A stretch of DNA of 64,000 bases from Geodermatophilus telluris. GTDB taxonomy: Bacteria; Actinomycetota; Actinomycetes; Mycobacteriales; Geodermatophilaceae. Under the pieces are notes generated by a model. It was given only the letters and a program-made list of their open reading frames with translations, was not told where the DNA came from and searched no databases. Below, in pieces: positions 48,137 to 56,953 of this stretch. Position 1 is the first letter of the stretch; each line of letters opens with the position of its first letter. The position numbers and the translations under genes were made by a program. Where the stretch lies: contig NZ_FMZF01000001.1 in assembly GCF_900102745.1 (NCBI RefSeq), positions 868,001-932,000 on the forward strand, given 5' to 3'.

Positions 48137-50065
48137 CGCGTCGTCGACCGCCCCGGGGTTGACCGCCTTCTCCGGCGCCACGCCCTGGAACAGCCGCTTG
48201 AGCGGCACCTCCAGCCGCTTGCCGGTGCGGGTGTGCGGGACGCCGGGCACGACGAGCACCTCGTCGGGCACGTGCCGCGGGCTGGCCTGGCTGCGGATGG
48301 CGGCGCGGATCCGGTCGCGCAGCTCGTCGGTGAGGTCCGCACCCGGCGCGAGCTGCACGAACAGCGGCATCCAGTAGCCGCCGTCGCGCTGCTCCACGCC
48401 GAGGACGACGCAGTCGAGCACCTCCGGCACCGACTCGACGGCGGCGTAGATGTCGGCGGTGCCCATGCGCACGCCCCCGCGGTTGAGGGTGGAGTCCGAC
48501 CGGCCGGTGATCAGGCAGGTGCCGCGCTCGGTGACCTCCATCCAGTCTCCGTGCCGCCACACGCCCGGCCAGGGCTCGAAGTAGGCCTCGCGGTAGCGGG
48601 TGCCGTCGGGGTCGTTCCAGAAGTACAGCGGCATCGACGGCATCGGCTCGGTGATGACGAGCTCGCCCAGCTCGCCGACCACCGGCCGGCCCTCCTCGTC
48701 CCAGGCGGCCGCGGCGACGCCGAGCATCGGCCGCTGCAGCTCCCCGGCGGTCACCGGCAGCAGCAGCGTGCTGCCGACGAACCCGGTGGCGACGTCGGTG
48801 CCGCCCGACACCGAGGCGAGGAACACGTCGCGCTTCACCGCGTCGTACACCCAGTGGAACGCCGACGCCGGCAGCGGCGACCCGGTGGAGCCGATCGTCC
48901 GCAGCGCCGAGAGGTCGTGGGTGTCCCCCGGGCGGATCCCGGCCTTCTCGCAGGCGGTGAGGTAGCCGGCGCTGGTGCCCAGGTAGGTGATCCCGGTGCG
49001 CGCGGCGAGGGCGAACTGCGCGTCGACCGAGGGGTACGCCGGGGCGCCGTCGTGCACCACCACGGTCGCGCCGCGCAGCAGCGCCGAGGTGGCGATGTTC
49101 CACATGATCCAGGCGGTGGAGGCGTACCAGTAGAACCGGTCGCCGGGGCCGACGTCGCCGTGCAGGCCCAGCTGCTTGTGCTCCTCGAGGACGACGGCGC
49201 CGTGGCCGTGCACGATCCCCTTGGGCAGCCCGGTGGTGCCCGAGGAGTAGACGATCCACAGCGGGTGGTCGAAGGGCAGCGCCTCGAACTGCGGCTCCTG
49301 CTCGTCGGCGACGGCGTCGGCCCAGGACAGCGCGCCGTCGGGCACCTCCTGCTCGAACAACCGGGGGACGGCGACCGTCGTCCGCACGCTCGGCAGCGCT
49401 GCCCGGAGCTCGGCGACGACGTCGCGCCGGTCGTACTCGCGGCCGTTGAACCGGTACCCGTCGACGGCGACCAGCACGGTCGGCTCGATCTGGGCGAACC
49501 GGTCGAGGACGGCGCGGGTGCCGAAGTCGGGCGCGCACGACGACCAGACCGCGCCGATGCTCGCCGCCCCGAGGAAGGCCACCACCGCCTCGGGCACGTT
49601 GGGCAGGTAGCCCGCCACCCGGTCGCCCCGCCGCACGCCGAGCCGGCGCAGCGTCGCGGCGAACGCGCCGACCTGCCCGCACAGCCGCCCCCAGGACACC
49701 TCGACGGGCTCGGCGTCCTCGGCCACCGCGACCAGCGCGGGGTGCTCGTCGGTGGCGTGGCGCAGCGCCTGCTCGGCGAAGTTGACCGTCGTGCCGGGGA
49801 ACCACTCGGCGCCGGGCATCTCGCGGCGGGTGAGCACCCGGTCGTCGGGGACGCGCGGGAGGACCCCCGACCAAACGGCGACGTCGGCCCAGAACTGGTC
49901 GGGGTGCTCGACCGACCAGCGCCAGATCGCGTCGTAGTCGGTCGGGTCGAGGTCGAGCCCCCGCCGCTCGGCCGCCTCCCGGGCGAAGGAGGCCAGCCGG
50001 GTGGCCTCCGCGCTCTCGCGGGTGGGCTGCCAGAGCACCGGGGCGGCGGTCGGGTCGGCGGTCAC
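48086..50065 (-). CDS. Acetoacetate-CoA ligase
   Basis: A 659-residue adenylate-forming enzyme activating acetoacetate to acetoacetyl-CoA. The phosphate loop is IVYSSGTTGLPKGIVHGHG; later motifs are ITGRSDSTLNRGGVRMGTADIY and the C-terminal lysine region HTRTGKRLEVPLKRLFQG. The N-terminal WRWSVEHPDQFWADVAVWSG is the ACAS-N domain, and the length suits acetoacetyl-CoA synthetases rather than shorter acyl-CoA ligases. With the hydroxybutyrate dehydrogenase at the window start it would complete ketone-body or polyhydroxybutyrate use. GTG start. Convergent with, and overlapping by 51 bp, the Nudix gene. Confidence 0.92.
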   Translation of the reverse strand: MTADPTAAPVLWQPTRESAEATRLASFAREAAERRGLDLDPTDYDAIWRWSVEHPDQFWADVAVWSGVLPRVPDDRVLTRREMPGAEWFPGTTVNFAEQALRHATDEHPALVAVAEDAEPVEVSWGRLCGQVGAFAATLRRLGVRRGDRVAGYLPNVPEAVVAFLGAASIGAVWSSCAPDFGTRAVLDRFAQIEPTVLVAVDGYRFNGREYDRRDVVAELRAALPSVRTTVAVPRLFEQEVPDGALSWADAVADEQEPQFEALPFDHPLWIVYSSGTTGLPKGIVHGHGAVVLEEHKQLGLHGDVGPGDRFYWYASTAWIMWNIATSALLRGATVVVHDGAPAYPSVDAQFALAARTGITYLGTSAGYLTACEKAGIRPGDTHDLSALRTIGSTGSPLPASAFHWVYDAVKRDVFLASVSGGTDVATGFVGSTLLLPVTAGELQRPMLGVAAAAWDEEGRPVVGELGELVITEPMPSMPLYFWNDPDGTRYREAYFEPWPGVWRHGDWMEVTERGTCLITGRSDSTLNRGGVRMGTADIYAAVESVPEVLDCVVLGVEQRDGGYWMPLFVQLAPGADLTDELRDRIRAAIRSQASPRHVPDEVLVVPGVPHTRTGKRLEVPLKRLFQGVAPEKAVNPGAVDDASLVEHYAALARERGTR

Positions 50066-50116
50066 GGTCGCACCCTGCCACCGCGCCGCGCCCCACGCCT
50101 CTGCGACCATCGACGC

Positions 50117-50512
50117 GTGACCGAGCCCGAGCGCAACGTGCTGGGCGGCGAGCTGCAGCCGTGCGGCACGGAGCCGCTGACGGGCTTCTACCGCGACGGC
50201 ACCTGCAGCACGGGCCCCGACGACCTGGGCAGCCACACCGTGTGCACGGTCGTCTCCCAGGAGTTCCTCGCCCTGCAGCAGGAGCTGGGCAACGACCTCA
50301 CCACGCCGAGGCCGGAGTTCGGCTTCCCCGGCCTGCGGCCCGGCGACCGCTGGTGCGTGGTGGCCGCGCGCTGGCTGCAGGCCTACCGGGCGGGCGCGGC
50401 GGCCGGCGTCGTGCTGGCGGCCACCAACGCGCGGGCGCTCGACGTCGTCCCGCTGGCCGCGCTGCGCCAGCACGCCGTCGACGTGCCCGACGACGTCAGC
50501 AGCCTCGAGTGA
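50117..50512 (+). CDS. DUF2237 protein
   Basis: A 131-residue protein clearly of DUF2237: NVLGGELQPCGTEPLTGFYR, DGTCSTGPDDLGSHTVCTVV and FGFPGLRPGDRWCVVAARW, with five conserved Cys that may bind metal. Function unknown, although the family is widespread. GTG start, divergent from the acetoacetyl-CoA ligase by 51 bp. It is followed 20 bp later by glutathione peroxidase, suggesting co-transcription and perhaps an oxidative-stress link. Confidence 0.9.
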   Translation: MTEPERNVLGGELQPCGTEPLTGFYRDGTCSTGPDDLGSHTVCTVVSQEFLALQQELGNDLTTPRPEFGFPGLRPGDRWCVVAARWLQAYRAGAAAGVVLAATNARALDVVPLAALRQHAVDVPDDVSSLE

Positions 50513-50532
50513 CCACGAGCGAGAGGACCCCC

Positions 50533-51027
50533 GTGACCGACCTGCTCGACCAGCCGCTCTCGACCCTGCAGGGCGAGGCGACCACCCTCGGCGCGCTCAC
50601 CGGCGGCGGCCCCGCCCTGGTCGTGAACGTGGCCAGCCGCTGCGGCCTGACGCCGCAGTACACCCAGCTCGAGCAGCTGCAGCAGGAGTACGGGCCGCGC
50701 GGGTTCACCGTGGTCGGCGTGCCGTGCAACCAGTTCGCCGGGCAGGAGCCGGGCACCGCCGAGGAGATCGCCGGGTTCTGCTCGGCCACCTACGGCGTCA
50801 GCTTCCCGATGACCGAGAAGCTCGAGGTCAACGGCGCGGGCGCGCACCCGGTGTTCCGGCAGCTGACCGCGGCGCCCGACGCCTCCGGTGCGGCCGGCGA
50901 CGTGCAGTGGAACTTCGAGAAGTTCCTCGTCGACGGCGACGGCGCGGTGGTGGCGCGGTTCCGCCCGACCACCGACCCCGGCGCCCCCGAGGTCCGGACG
51001 GCGATCGAGGCGCTCCTCCCCCGCTGA
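50533..51027 (+). CDS. Glutathione peroxidase-family protein
   Basis: A 164-residue thiol peroxidase. The catalytic residue is Cys37 in NVASRCGLTPQY; Gln is in VPCNQFAGQEPGTAEEI and Trp in VQWNFEKFLVDGDG, completing the tetrad. Bacteria lacking glutathione usually reduce such enzymes with thioredoxin, likely here. GTG start with GAGAGGA upstream. It is between the DUF2237 protein and an Rv2466c-like protein, both in the same direction. Confidence 0.93.
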   Translation: MTDLLDQPLSTLQGEATTLGALTGGGPALVVNVASRCGLTPQYTQLEQLQQEYGPRGFTVVGVPCNQFAGQEPGTAEEIAGFCSATYGVSFPMTEKLEVNGAGAHPVFRQLTAAPDASGAAGDVQWNFEKFLVDGDGAVVARFRPTTDPGAPEVRTAIEALLPR

Positions 51028-51134
51028 CCTCCCGCTCCCCGGGCGGGTTCCGCCCGTTCCGGGCCCGATCGGACCCGGGGAGCACGGAGCGCGCCCGCAG
51101 AGCGGTCCCGCGCACCCGGCGGGAGCATGGGGAC

Positions 51135-51848
51135 ATGGCCGACCTGCACTTCTACTTCGACCCCGTCTGCCCGTTCGCCTGGCTGACCAGCAGGTGGGTC
51201 CGCACGGTCGCCGCGCAGCGCGAGTACGACGTCGACTGGCGGTTCGTCTCGCTGCGGCTGCTCAACGCGCACGTCGACTACGACGCCCACTTCCCGCCCG
51301 AGTACGAGGCCGGGCACACCGCGGGACTGCACCTGCTGCGGGTCGCCGCCCGCACGCGGGAGGAGCACGGGCGCCCCGCGGTCGGCCGGCTCTACGAGGC
51401 GATGGGCCGGCACGTGTTCGAGGACCCCGCCGGCCAGCCGCCGCCGGAGCGGGCCACCGGCCGCGAGTTCCTCGGCACGGTGCTCGCCGAGGCCGGCCTG
51501 CCCGCCGACCTGGCCGCCGCCGTGGACGACGACGCGTGGGACGACGCCATCCGGGCCGAGACCGACGAGGCGCTCGGCCTCACCGGCCGCGACGTCGGGA
51601 CGCCGATCCTGCACTTCCGGCCGCCGGAGGGGGTGGCCTTCTTCGGCCCGGTCATCAGCCGGCCGCCGACCGCGGAGCAGGCCGTGGAGCTGTGGGACCA
51701 CGTCGTCGGGCTGGCCCGCTTCCCCGGGTTCGCCGAGCTCAAGCGCAGCCTGCGCGAGCGCCCCCAGCTGCCCGCGTTCGGCGCCACCGGCGACGAGGTC
51801 GGCGTCCAGGAGGACTGGCACCAGGGCAGCCGCCGCCTGAAGCACTGA
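51135..51848 (+). CDS. DsbA-family protein, Rv2466c-like, with altered active site
   Basis: A 237-residue thioredoxin-fold protein. LHFYFDPVCPFAWLTSRWVR corresponds to the N-terminus of mycothiol-dependent nitroreductase Rv2466c, but the CPWC pair is C-P-F-A here, so only Cys12 remains. GTPILHFRPPEGVAFFGPVI supplies the cis-Pro region. A single-Cys form can still act by forming a mixed disulfide with mycothiol. ATG start. The 107-bp gap before it is GC-rich with no clear signal. The stop is 12 bp before an IdeR-like box. Confidence 0.82.
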   Translation: MADLHFYFDPVCPFAWLTSRWVRTVAAQREYDVDWRFVSLRLLNAHVDYDAHFPPEYEAGHTAGLHLLRVAARTREEHGRPAVGRLYEAMGRHVFEDPAGQPPPERATGREFLGTVLAEAGLPADLAAAVDDDAWDDAIRAETDEALGLTGRDVGTPILHFRPPEGVAFFGPVISRPPTAEQAVELWDHVVGLARFPGFAELKRSLRERPQLPAFGATGDEVGVQEDWHQGSRRLKH

Positions 51849-51860
51849 CGCAGTGCCGGG

Positions 51861-51879
51861 TAAGGTGAGCCTCACCGAA
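51861..51879. promoter_or_regulatory. IdeR/DtxR-like iron box
   Basis: TAAGGTGAGCCTCACCGAA, containing the perfect palindrome GGTGAG-C-CTCACC, matches the consensus TTAGGTTAGGCTAACCTAA at most dyad positions. It lies 21 bp before the GTG of the first siderophore permease and would repress the operon when iron is plentiful. Confidence 0.85.
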
Positions 51880-51900
51880 CCCGACCGTCCGGAGCCGCCG

Positions 51901-52974
51901 GTGTCCGTCCCCAGCGCGACCCGCGCCGCCGCGGCGACCCCGCCTGGTGCGATCCCCGCCGGCCGGACCGCGCGCACCCGCCGCCGGCTCCTCGGCCTGC
52001 TCGCCCTCGTCGTCCTGCTGGTCGCGGCCTGCGCGGCGAGCATCGCCGTCGGCAGCCGCCCGATCGGCCTGGGCACGGTCTGGGAGGTCCTCACCGACCG
52101 CTCGCTGCGCACCGAGGAGGCGGTGATCCTGTGGGACCTGCGGGTCCCGCGCACCGTGCTCGGCGTGCTGGTCGGCGCCGCCCTCGGCGTCTCCGGCGCC
52201 CTCGTCCAGGGCCACACCCGCAACCCGCTGGGCGACCCCGGGCTGCTCGGCATCACCGCCGGCGCCTCGTTCGCCGTCGTGCTGGCGATCACGCTGCTCG
52301 GCGTCGGCACCCCGGCCGGGTACGTGTGGTTCGCCTTCGCCGGGGCGCTGGCCGGCACCGTCGCCGTCCACGTCCTCGGCTCGGCCGGCCGGGGCGGGCC
52401 CACCCCGGTCACCCTCGCGCTCGCCGGCTCCGCGCTGAGCGCGCTGCTGTTCGCCCTGGTCCGCGCGGTGCTGGTCAGCGACTCGAACTCCCTCGACGCC
52501 TTCCGCTTCTGGGTGGTCGGCGCCCTGGCCGGCCGCGGCGCCGACGTCGCCTGGCAGGTGGCGCCGTTCATCGCGGCCGGGCTGGTGCTCGCGCTGCTCA
52601 ACGCGCCGGCGCTGGACCTGCTCGGCATGGGTGAGGACGTCGCCCGCGGCCTCGGCCAGCGCGTGTGGCTCGCCCGGCTTGTCGGCCTGGGCGCGGTCAC
52701 CCTGCTGGCCGGCGCCGCCACCGCCGCCTGCGGCCCGATCGCCTTCGTCGGCCTGGTCGTGCCGCACGCCGTCCGGGCGTTCACCGGGCCGGCGCACCGC
52801 TGGCTGGTGCCCTGCGCCGGTCTGCTCGGCGCCGTGCTGCTGCTCACCGCCGACGTCGTCGGCCGGGTGGTCGCCCGGCCCGGCGAGCTGCAGGTCGGCA
52901 TCGTGCTCGCGCTCGTCGGCGGGCCGGCGTTCGTGGCGCTGGTGCGCCGCCGGCGGACGGCGGCCGGCCTGTGA
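51901..52974 (+). CDS. Iron-siderophore ABC permease (FecCD family)
   Basis: A 357-residue inner-membrane permease with about ten segments. LWDLRVPRTVLGVLVGAALG, SGALVQGHTRNPLGDPGLLG and the C-terminal GPIAFVGLVVPHAVRAFTGP are diagnostic of FecCD/BtuC proteins. The GTG at 51901 is chosen because it has GGAG at good spacing and lies after the iron box; longer in-frame starts would include the box itself. It pairs with the second permease, whose GTG overlaps its TGA. Confidence 0.93.
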   Translation: MSVPSATRAAAATPPGAIPAGRTARTRRRLLGLLALVVLLVAACAASIAVGSRPIGLGTVWEVLTDRSLRTEEAVILWDLRVPRTVLGVLVGAALGVSGALVQGHTRNPLGDPGLLGITAGASFAVVLAITLLGVGTPAGYVWFAFAGALAGTVAVHVLGSAGRGGPTPVTLALAGSALSALLFALVRAVLVSDSNSLDAFRFWVVGALAGRGADVAWQVAPFIAAGLVLALLNAPALDLLGMGEDVARGLGQRVWLARLVGLGAVTLLAGAATAACGPIAFVGLVVPHAVRAFTGPAHRWLVPCAGLLGAVLLLTADVVGRVVARPGELQVGIVLALVGGPAFVALVRRRRTAAGL

Positions 52975-54074
52975 CCGCCGGCGCCCTGGCGCGGACGGCG
53001 CCGCCCGACCCCGGCGGACGCCCGGGCGGGCGGGCGGTCAGCGTCCGGGTGGGCCCGGCCTCGGCGCGCTTCCGGTGGCGCTCGGTCGTCGTCCCGCTGG
53101 TGGCGGCGGCCGCCGTGGTGCTGCTCGGCGCCCTGAGCCTGGGCCGCGGCGACTACCCCATCGGCCTCGGGGACGTGCTGCGCACCCTGGCCGGCGCGGG
53201 CACCGGGGGCCAGGCGTTCGTCGTGCTGGAGCTGCGCGCCCCGCGGACCGTCGTCGGCGCGCTGGTGGGGCTGGCCCTCGGCCTGGCCGGGGCGCTGTTC
53301 CAGACCTTCGCGCGCAACCCGCTGGCTTCCCCCGACGTCCTCGGCATCACCCAGGGGGCCTCGGTGGGCGCGGTCGCGGCCATCGTGCTCGGCGGCGGCA
53401 CCTCCACCGGCGCCCTCCTCGGCGGGCTCGGCGTCCCGCTCGCCGCCCTGCTCGGCGCCCTCGTCGTCGGCGCGCTGCTGTTCGTGCTGGCCTGGCGCGC
53501 GGGCATCGACGGCTACCGGCTCGTCCTGGTCGGCATCGCGCTGTGGTCGGTGGCCCAGGCGCTCACCGACTGGCTGCTCACCCGCGCCGAGGTCTACGAC
53601 GCCGCGGCGGCCTACGTCTGGATCACCGGCTCGCTCAACGCGCGCACCTGGGACCAGGCCGCGCCGCTGGCCCTCTCGCTGCTCGTCCTGGTCCCGCTCG
53701 CGCTCGCCGCGGGCCGGGTGCTCGGCGCGCTGCAGTTCGGCGACGACACGGCCCGCGGGCTCGGCGTCCGGCTGGCCGCCGCCCAGGGCGCCGTGGTCGT
53801 CGTCGCCGTCCTGCTGGTGGCGACGGCGGTGGCCGCGGCCGGGCCGATCGCCTTCGTCGCGCTCGTCGTCCCGCAGGTCGCCGTCCGGCTGACCGGCGGC
53901 TCCCGGCCGCCGCTGCTCGCCTCGGGCCTGCTCGGCGCGGCGCTGGTCGTCGGCGCCGACCTGCTCACCCGGACCGTCCTGCCCCAGGCGCTGCCCGTCG
54001 GCATCCTCACCGCCGCCGTCGGCGCGCCCTACCTGCTCTGGCTGCTCGTCCGCGGGAGGCGGACCACCGCATGA
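52971..54074 (+). CDS. Iron-siderophore ABC permease, second subunit (FecCD family)
   Basis: A 367-residue permease, the partner of the preceding one. It has VLELRAPRTVVGALVGLALG, AGALFQTFARNPLASPDVLG and AGPIAFVALVVPQVAVRLTG, with about nine membrane segments after a Gly/Pro-rich start. Heterodimeric permeases of this kind import ferric hydroxamate or catecholate siderophores. GTG start overlaps the first permease by 4 nt, and its TGA overlaps the ATPase ATG, so all three should be made together. Confidence 0.93.
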   Translation: MTAGALARTAPPDPGGRPGGRAVSVRVGPASARFRWRSVVVPLVAAAAVVLLGALSLGRGDYPIGLGDVLRTLAGAGTGGQAFVVLELRAPRTVVGALVGLALGLAGALFQTFARNPLASPDVLGITQGASVGAVAAIVLGGGTSTGALLGGLGVPLAALLGALVVGALLFVLAWRAGIDGYRLVLVGIALWSVAQALTDWLLTRAEVYDAAAAYVWITGSLNARTWDQAAPLALSLLVLVPLALAAGRVLGALQFGDDTARGLGVRLAAAQGAVVVVAVLLVATAVAAAGPIAFVALVVPQVAVRLTGGSRPPLLASGLLGAALVVGADLLTRTVLPQALPVGILTAAVGAPYLLWLLVRGRRTTA

Positions 54075-54907
54075 CCTCCACCGAGACCGCGCCCGTGCCC
54101 GCACCGGCGGCCGACCGACCGGTGCGCCTGGCCGCCGAGTCGGTCAGCCTCGCCTACGACGACCGGGTCGTCGTCCGCGACCTGGACCTGTCGCTGACCG
54201 ACGGCTCCTTCACCGCGATCGTCGGGCCCAACGGCTGCGGCAAGTCCACCCTGCTGCGGGCGCTGGGCCGGCTGCTGCGCCCGCAGGCGGGGCAGGTGCT
54301 GCTCGACGGCCGCTCGATCGCCCGGACACCGACCCGCGAGGTGGCCCGCGTCCTGGGCCTGCTGCCGCAGACGCCGCTGGCGCCGGCCGGCCTCACCGTC
54401 GCCGACCTGGTGGCCCGCGGCCGGCACCCGCACCAGAGCTGGCTGCGGCAGTGGTCGCGCGAGGACGAGGCGGCCGTGGCCGAGGCGATGGCCTGGACCG
54501 ACCTGGGCGGGCTGGCCGACCGCCCGGTCGACGAGCTCTCCGGTGGGCAGCGGCAGCGGGCCTGGATCTCGATGGCGCTGGCGCAGGGGACCGACCTGCT
54601 GCTGCTCGACGAGCCGACCACCTACCTGGACCTCTCCCACCAGATCGACGTCCTGGAGCTGGTGACCCGACTGCACGCCGAGCGCGGGCGCACCGTGGTC
54701 GTCGTGCTGCACGACCTCAACCTCGCCGCCCGCTACGCGCAGCGGCTGGTGGCCATGCGCGACGGCGTCCTGGTGGCCTCGGGGACGCCGCACGAGGTGC
54801 TCACCGAGCGGCTGCTGGCCGACGTGTTCGACCTCGAGGCCCGCGTGGTGCCCGACCCGGTGGCCGGCACCCCGATGGTGGTCCCGGTCCGCCGCCTGCC
54901 CCGCTAG
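54071..54907 (+). CDS. Iron-siderophore ABC ATPase (FecE/FepC type)
   Basis: A 278-residue ATP-binding protein. Walker A is VGPNGCGKSTLLRALGRLLR, the signature is DELSGGQRQRAWISMALAQG, Walker B is LLLLDEPTTYLDLSHQIDVL, and the switch His is in VVLHDLNLAARYA; the DEPTTYLDLSHQ form is typical of siderophore importers. ATG overlaps the permease stop. Its TAG and the TAG of the convergent siderophore-interacting gene share the tetranucleotide CTAG. Confidence 0.95.
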   Translation: MTSTETAPVPAPAADRPVRLAAESVSLAYDDRVVVRDLDLSLTDGSFTAIVGPNGCGKSTLLRALGRLLRPQAGQVLLDGRSIARTPTREVARVLGLLPQTPLAPAGLTVADLVARGRHPHQSWLRQWSREDEAAVAEAMAWTDLGGLADRPVDELSGGQRQRAWISMALAQGTDLLLLDEPTTYLDLSHQIDVLELVTRLHAERGRTVVVVLHDLNLAARYAQRLVAMRDGVLVASGTPHEVLTERLLADVFDLEARVVPDPVAGTPMVVPVRRLPR

Positions 54908-55845
54908 TTCTCCGCGACGCCCTCGCGCCAGTAGCCCATGAAGGCGACCGAGCGGCGGTCGACGCCGAGGTCGCCGACCAGGTGCCGGCGCAGCCGCTTG
55001 ACCACCCCGGCCTCACCGGCCAGCCAGGCGTAGCAGCCGGCCCCGGCCGCGGGGTCCTCCGGCACCTCCCACAGCAGCCCGGTGTCGAGGTCGACGTCCT
55101 CCGGCGCCGGGGCGGGCGCGGCGGCGACGCCGAGGTCGACCAGCGCGGCGTGCACCGCGGGCACGAGCAGCTCCCCGCGCGGCCGGCCGGAGCGGAACAG
55201 CCAGTGCACGGTCACGCCCTCGGGCAGCACCAGGTTCTGCGCGTCGCCGGGCCCGGGGACCTCGAGGACGGCCACGGCGCGGCGCCCCGGCACCGGGGGC
55301 AGCGACTCCAGGACGGCGGACACCGCGGGCACCGCCGTCTCGTCGCCGACCAGCAGCAGGCAGATCGCGGTGGCCGGCGGCGCCCACTCGACGCCCCACG
55401 CGCGGCCGCGGCCGGGCCGGTCGGGGCCCATGAGCACGACCGGGTCGCCGGGCCGGGCCGCGGCGGCCCAGGTGGCGGCCGGGCCGGCGTGCCCGTCGTC
55501 CACCCCGTGCAGGACGACGTCGAGGTCGACCTCGGCCTGCTCGGGCCGGGCCGCCCGCACGGTGTAGGTGCGCAGCACCGGGCGCCGCCCGTCGGGCAGG
55601 GCGCAGTACGCCGGGTACCACTCCCCGCCGGCGGCCTGGAGCTCGGCCAGGGCCGCCGGGTCGGGGGCGAGCACCAGCTTGACCCGCTGGTCGTCGCCGG
55701 CGACCCCGAAGCCGCCCAGCTGCGGGCCGGTCAGCGTGATGCGGACCGTGCTCGGGCCGAGCGGGCGCACCCGGGCGACGACGGTGTCGAAGAAGAGCCA
55801 CTGCGGCAGCTCGGCCACCGCGCGGGGCGCCACGCTCGTCGTCAC
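54904..55845 (-). CDS. Siderophore-interacting protein (NADPH ferric-siderophore reductase)
   Basis: A 313-residue flavoprotein of the ViuB/YqjH type. The FAD motif is LRTYTVRAARPEQAEVDLDV with the R-x-Y-T-V core, then VVLMGPDRPGRG and the NADPH-side VGDETAVPAVSAVLESLP, ending CYAWLAGEAGVVKRLRRHLV and GYWREGVAEN, a hallmark of the family. It releases iron from imported siderophores by reduction. The GTG has GGAG six nt upstream. Divergent from the binding protein across an IdeR-like box. Confidence 0.93.
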   Translation of the reverse strand: MTTSVAPRAVAELPQWLFFDTVVARVRPLGPSTVRITLTGPQLGGFGVAGDDQRVKLVLAPDPAALAELQAAGGEWYPAYCALPDGRRPVLRTYTVRAARPEQAEVDLDVVLHGVDDGHAGPAATWAAAARPGDPVVLMGPDRPGRGRAWGVEWAPPATAICLLLVGDETAVPAVSAVLESLPPVPGRRAVAVLEVPGPGDAQNLVLPEGVTVHWLFRSGRPRGELLVPAVHAALVDLGVAAAPAPAPEDVDLDTGLLWEVPEDPAAGAGCYAWLAGEAGVVKRLRRHLVGDLGVDRRSVAFMGYWREGVAEN

Positions 55846-55887
55846 ACCGGTCTCCGTTCGCCAGGGACGGCCCGTGCGGACCGCAAG

Positions 55888-55906
55888 TAAGGCAAGGCTA
55901 ACCTCT
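55888..55906. promoter_or_regulatory. IdeR/DtxR-like iron box
   Basis: TAAGGCAAGGCTAACCTCT, a good match to TTAGGTTAGGCTAACCTAA, in the 106-bp gap between the siderophore-interacting protein (minus) and the binding protein (plus). It can control both directions. Confidence 0.87.
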
Positions 55907-55951
55907 GCCGCACCGGCGGGGAACCCCGCCCCCGACCCGCGAGGAGATCCC

Positions 55952-56953
55952 GTGTCCCGACCCACGCGCCCGATCGGCGCCTCCCTCGCGCTGGCGACCG
56001 TGCTCGCCGCCAGCGCCTGCTCCGGCGGCGGGAGCGAGGCGGAGGCCGCGTCCGGCGGACCGGGCTGGTCGTTCACCGACGACGTGGGCACCACCGTGGA
56101 GCTCGACGCGCGGCCCGAGCGGGTGGCCGGCCTCAACGACGTCGCCTCGTCGCTGTGGAACCTCGGCATCGCGCCGGTGGCCACGTTCGGGCAGACCTCC
56201 GCCGCCGACGACGTGCAGTTCGAGGGCCGCGACCTCTCCGGCGTCGAGGTCGTCGGCGAGAGCTACGGCCAGCTCGACCTGGAGGCACTAGCCGCGGCCG
56301 ACCCCGACCTGGTCGTCACCACCGTCTACCCGGTCGACGCCGAGGGGACCCTGGACGACACCCAGCCCCTCTACGGCTTCGAGTCCCTCGAGCAGCAGGA
56401 GCAGGTGGCGCGGATCGCGCCGATCGTGGCGATCGCCTGGCGCGGCTCGGCCGCCGAGGTCATCGAGCGCACCAACGAGCTCGCCGCGGCCCTCGGCGCG
56501 GACCTCGACGGCGCGGAGGCGACCGCCGCCCGGGAGGACTACGCGGCGGCGTCGGCGGCGCTCACCGAGGCGGCGTCCTCCGGCGTCACCGTGCTGCCGG
56601 TGGCCGCCTACCCCGACGAGGGCTTCTACCTGGCCAAGGCCCCCGACGACCCGTCGCTGCGGCTGTACTCCGAGCTCGGCGTGCGGTTCCTCGACCCGGG
56701 CGGCGAGGGGTACTTCTGGCAGACGGCGAGCTGGGAGCAGGTGCCGCAGTACCGCAGCGACGTGCTCCTGTACTCGCTGCGCGGGGCCATGACGCCCGAG
56801 GAGATGGCCGGCCAGCCCACCTACGGGCTGCTGCCCGCCGCGCAGGCCGGGCAGGTGCACCCGTGGGAGTACGTCGGCATGGACTGGGCCGCCCAGGCCC
56901 GCTACATGGAACGCCTGGCCGGCTGGCTGGCCGAGGCCCAGAAGGTCAGCTAA
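55952..56953 (+). CDS. Iron-siderophore substrate-binding lipoprotein (FepB type)
   Basis: A 333-residue exported lipoprotein. The signal ends LAASAC, with Cys the lipidated residue at about 23. DDVGTTVELDARPERVAGLN opens the class III binding fold, followed by the long helix linking the lobes (AALGADLDGAEATAAREDY) and GGEGYFWQTASWEQVPQYRS. It captures the ferric siderophore and hands it to the permease pair at 51.9-54.1 kb. GAGGAGA precedes the GTG. Its TAA overlaps the stop of the convergent EamA gene by 3 bp. Confidence 0.93.
   Translation: MSRPTRPIGASLALATVLAASACSGGGSEAEAASGGPGWSFTDDVGTTVELDARPERVAGLNDVASSLWNLGIAPVATFGQTSAADDVQFEGRDLSGVEVVGESYGQLDLEALAAADPDLVVTTVYPVDAEGTLDDTQPLYGFESLEQQEQVARIAPIVAIAWRGSAAEVIERTNELAAALGADLDGAEATAAREDYAAASAALTEAASSGVTVLPVAAYPDEGFYLAKAPDDPSLRLYSELGVRFLDPGGEGYFWQTASWEQVPQYRSDVLLYSLRGAMTPEEMAGQPTYGLLPAAQAGQVHPWEYVGMDWAAQARYMERLAGWLAEAQKVS

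Noticed and set aside
51853-51900. Earlier GTG start for the first siderophore permease
   Set aside because: It would place the IdeR-like box inside the coding region and has no ribosome site; GTG at 51901 has GGAG upstream.
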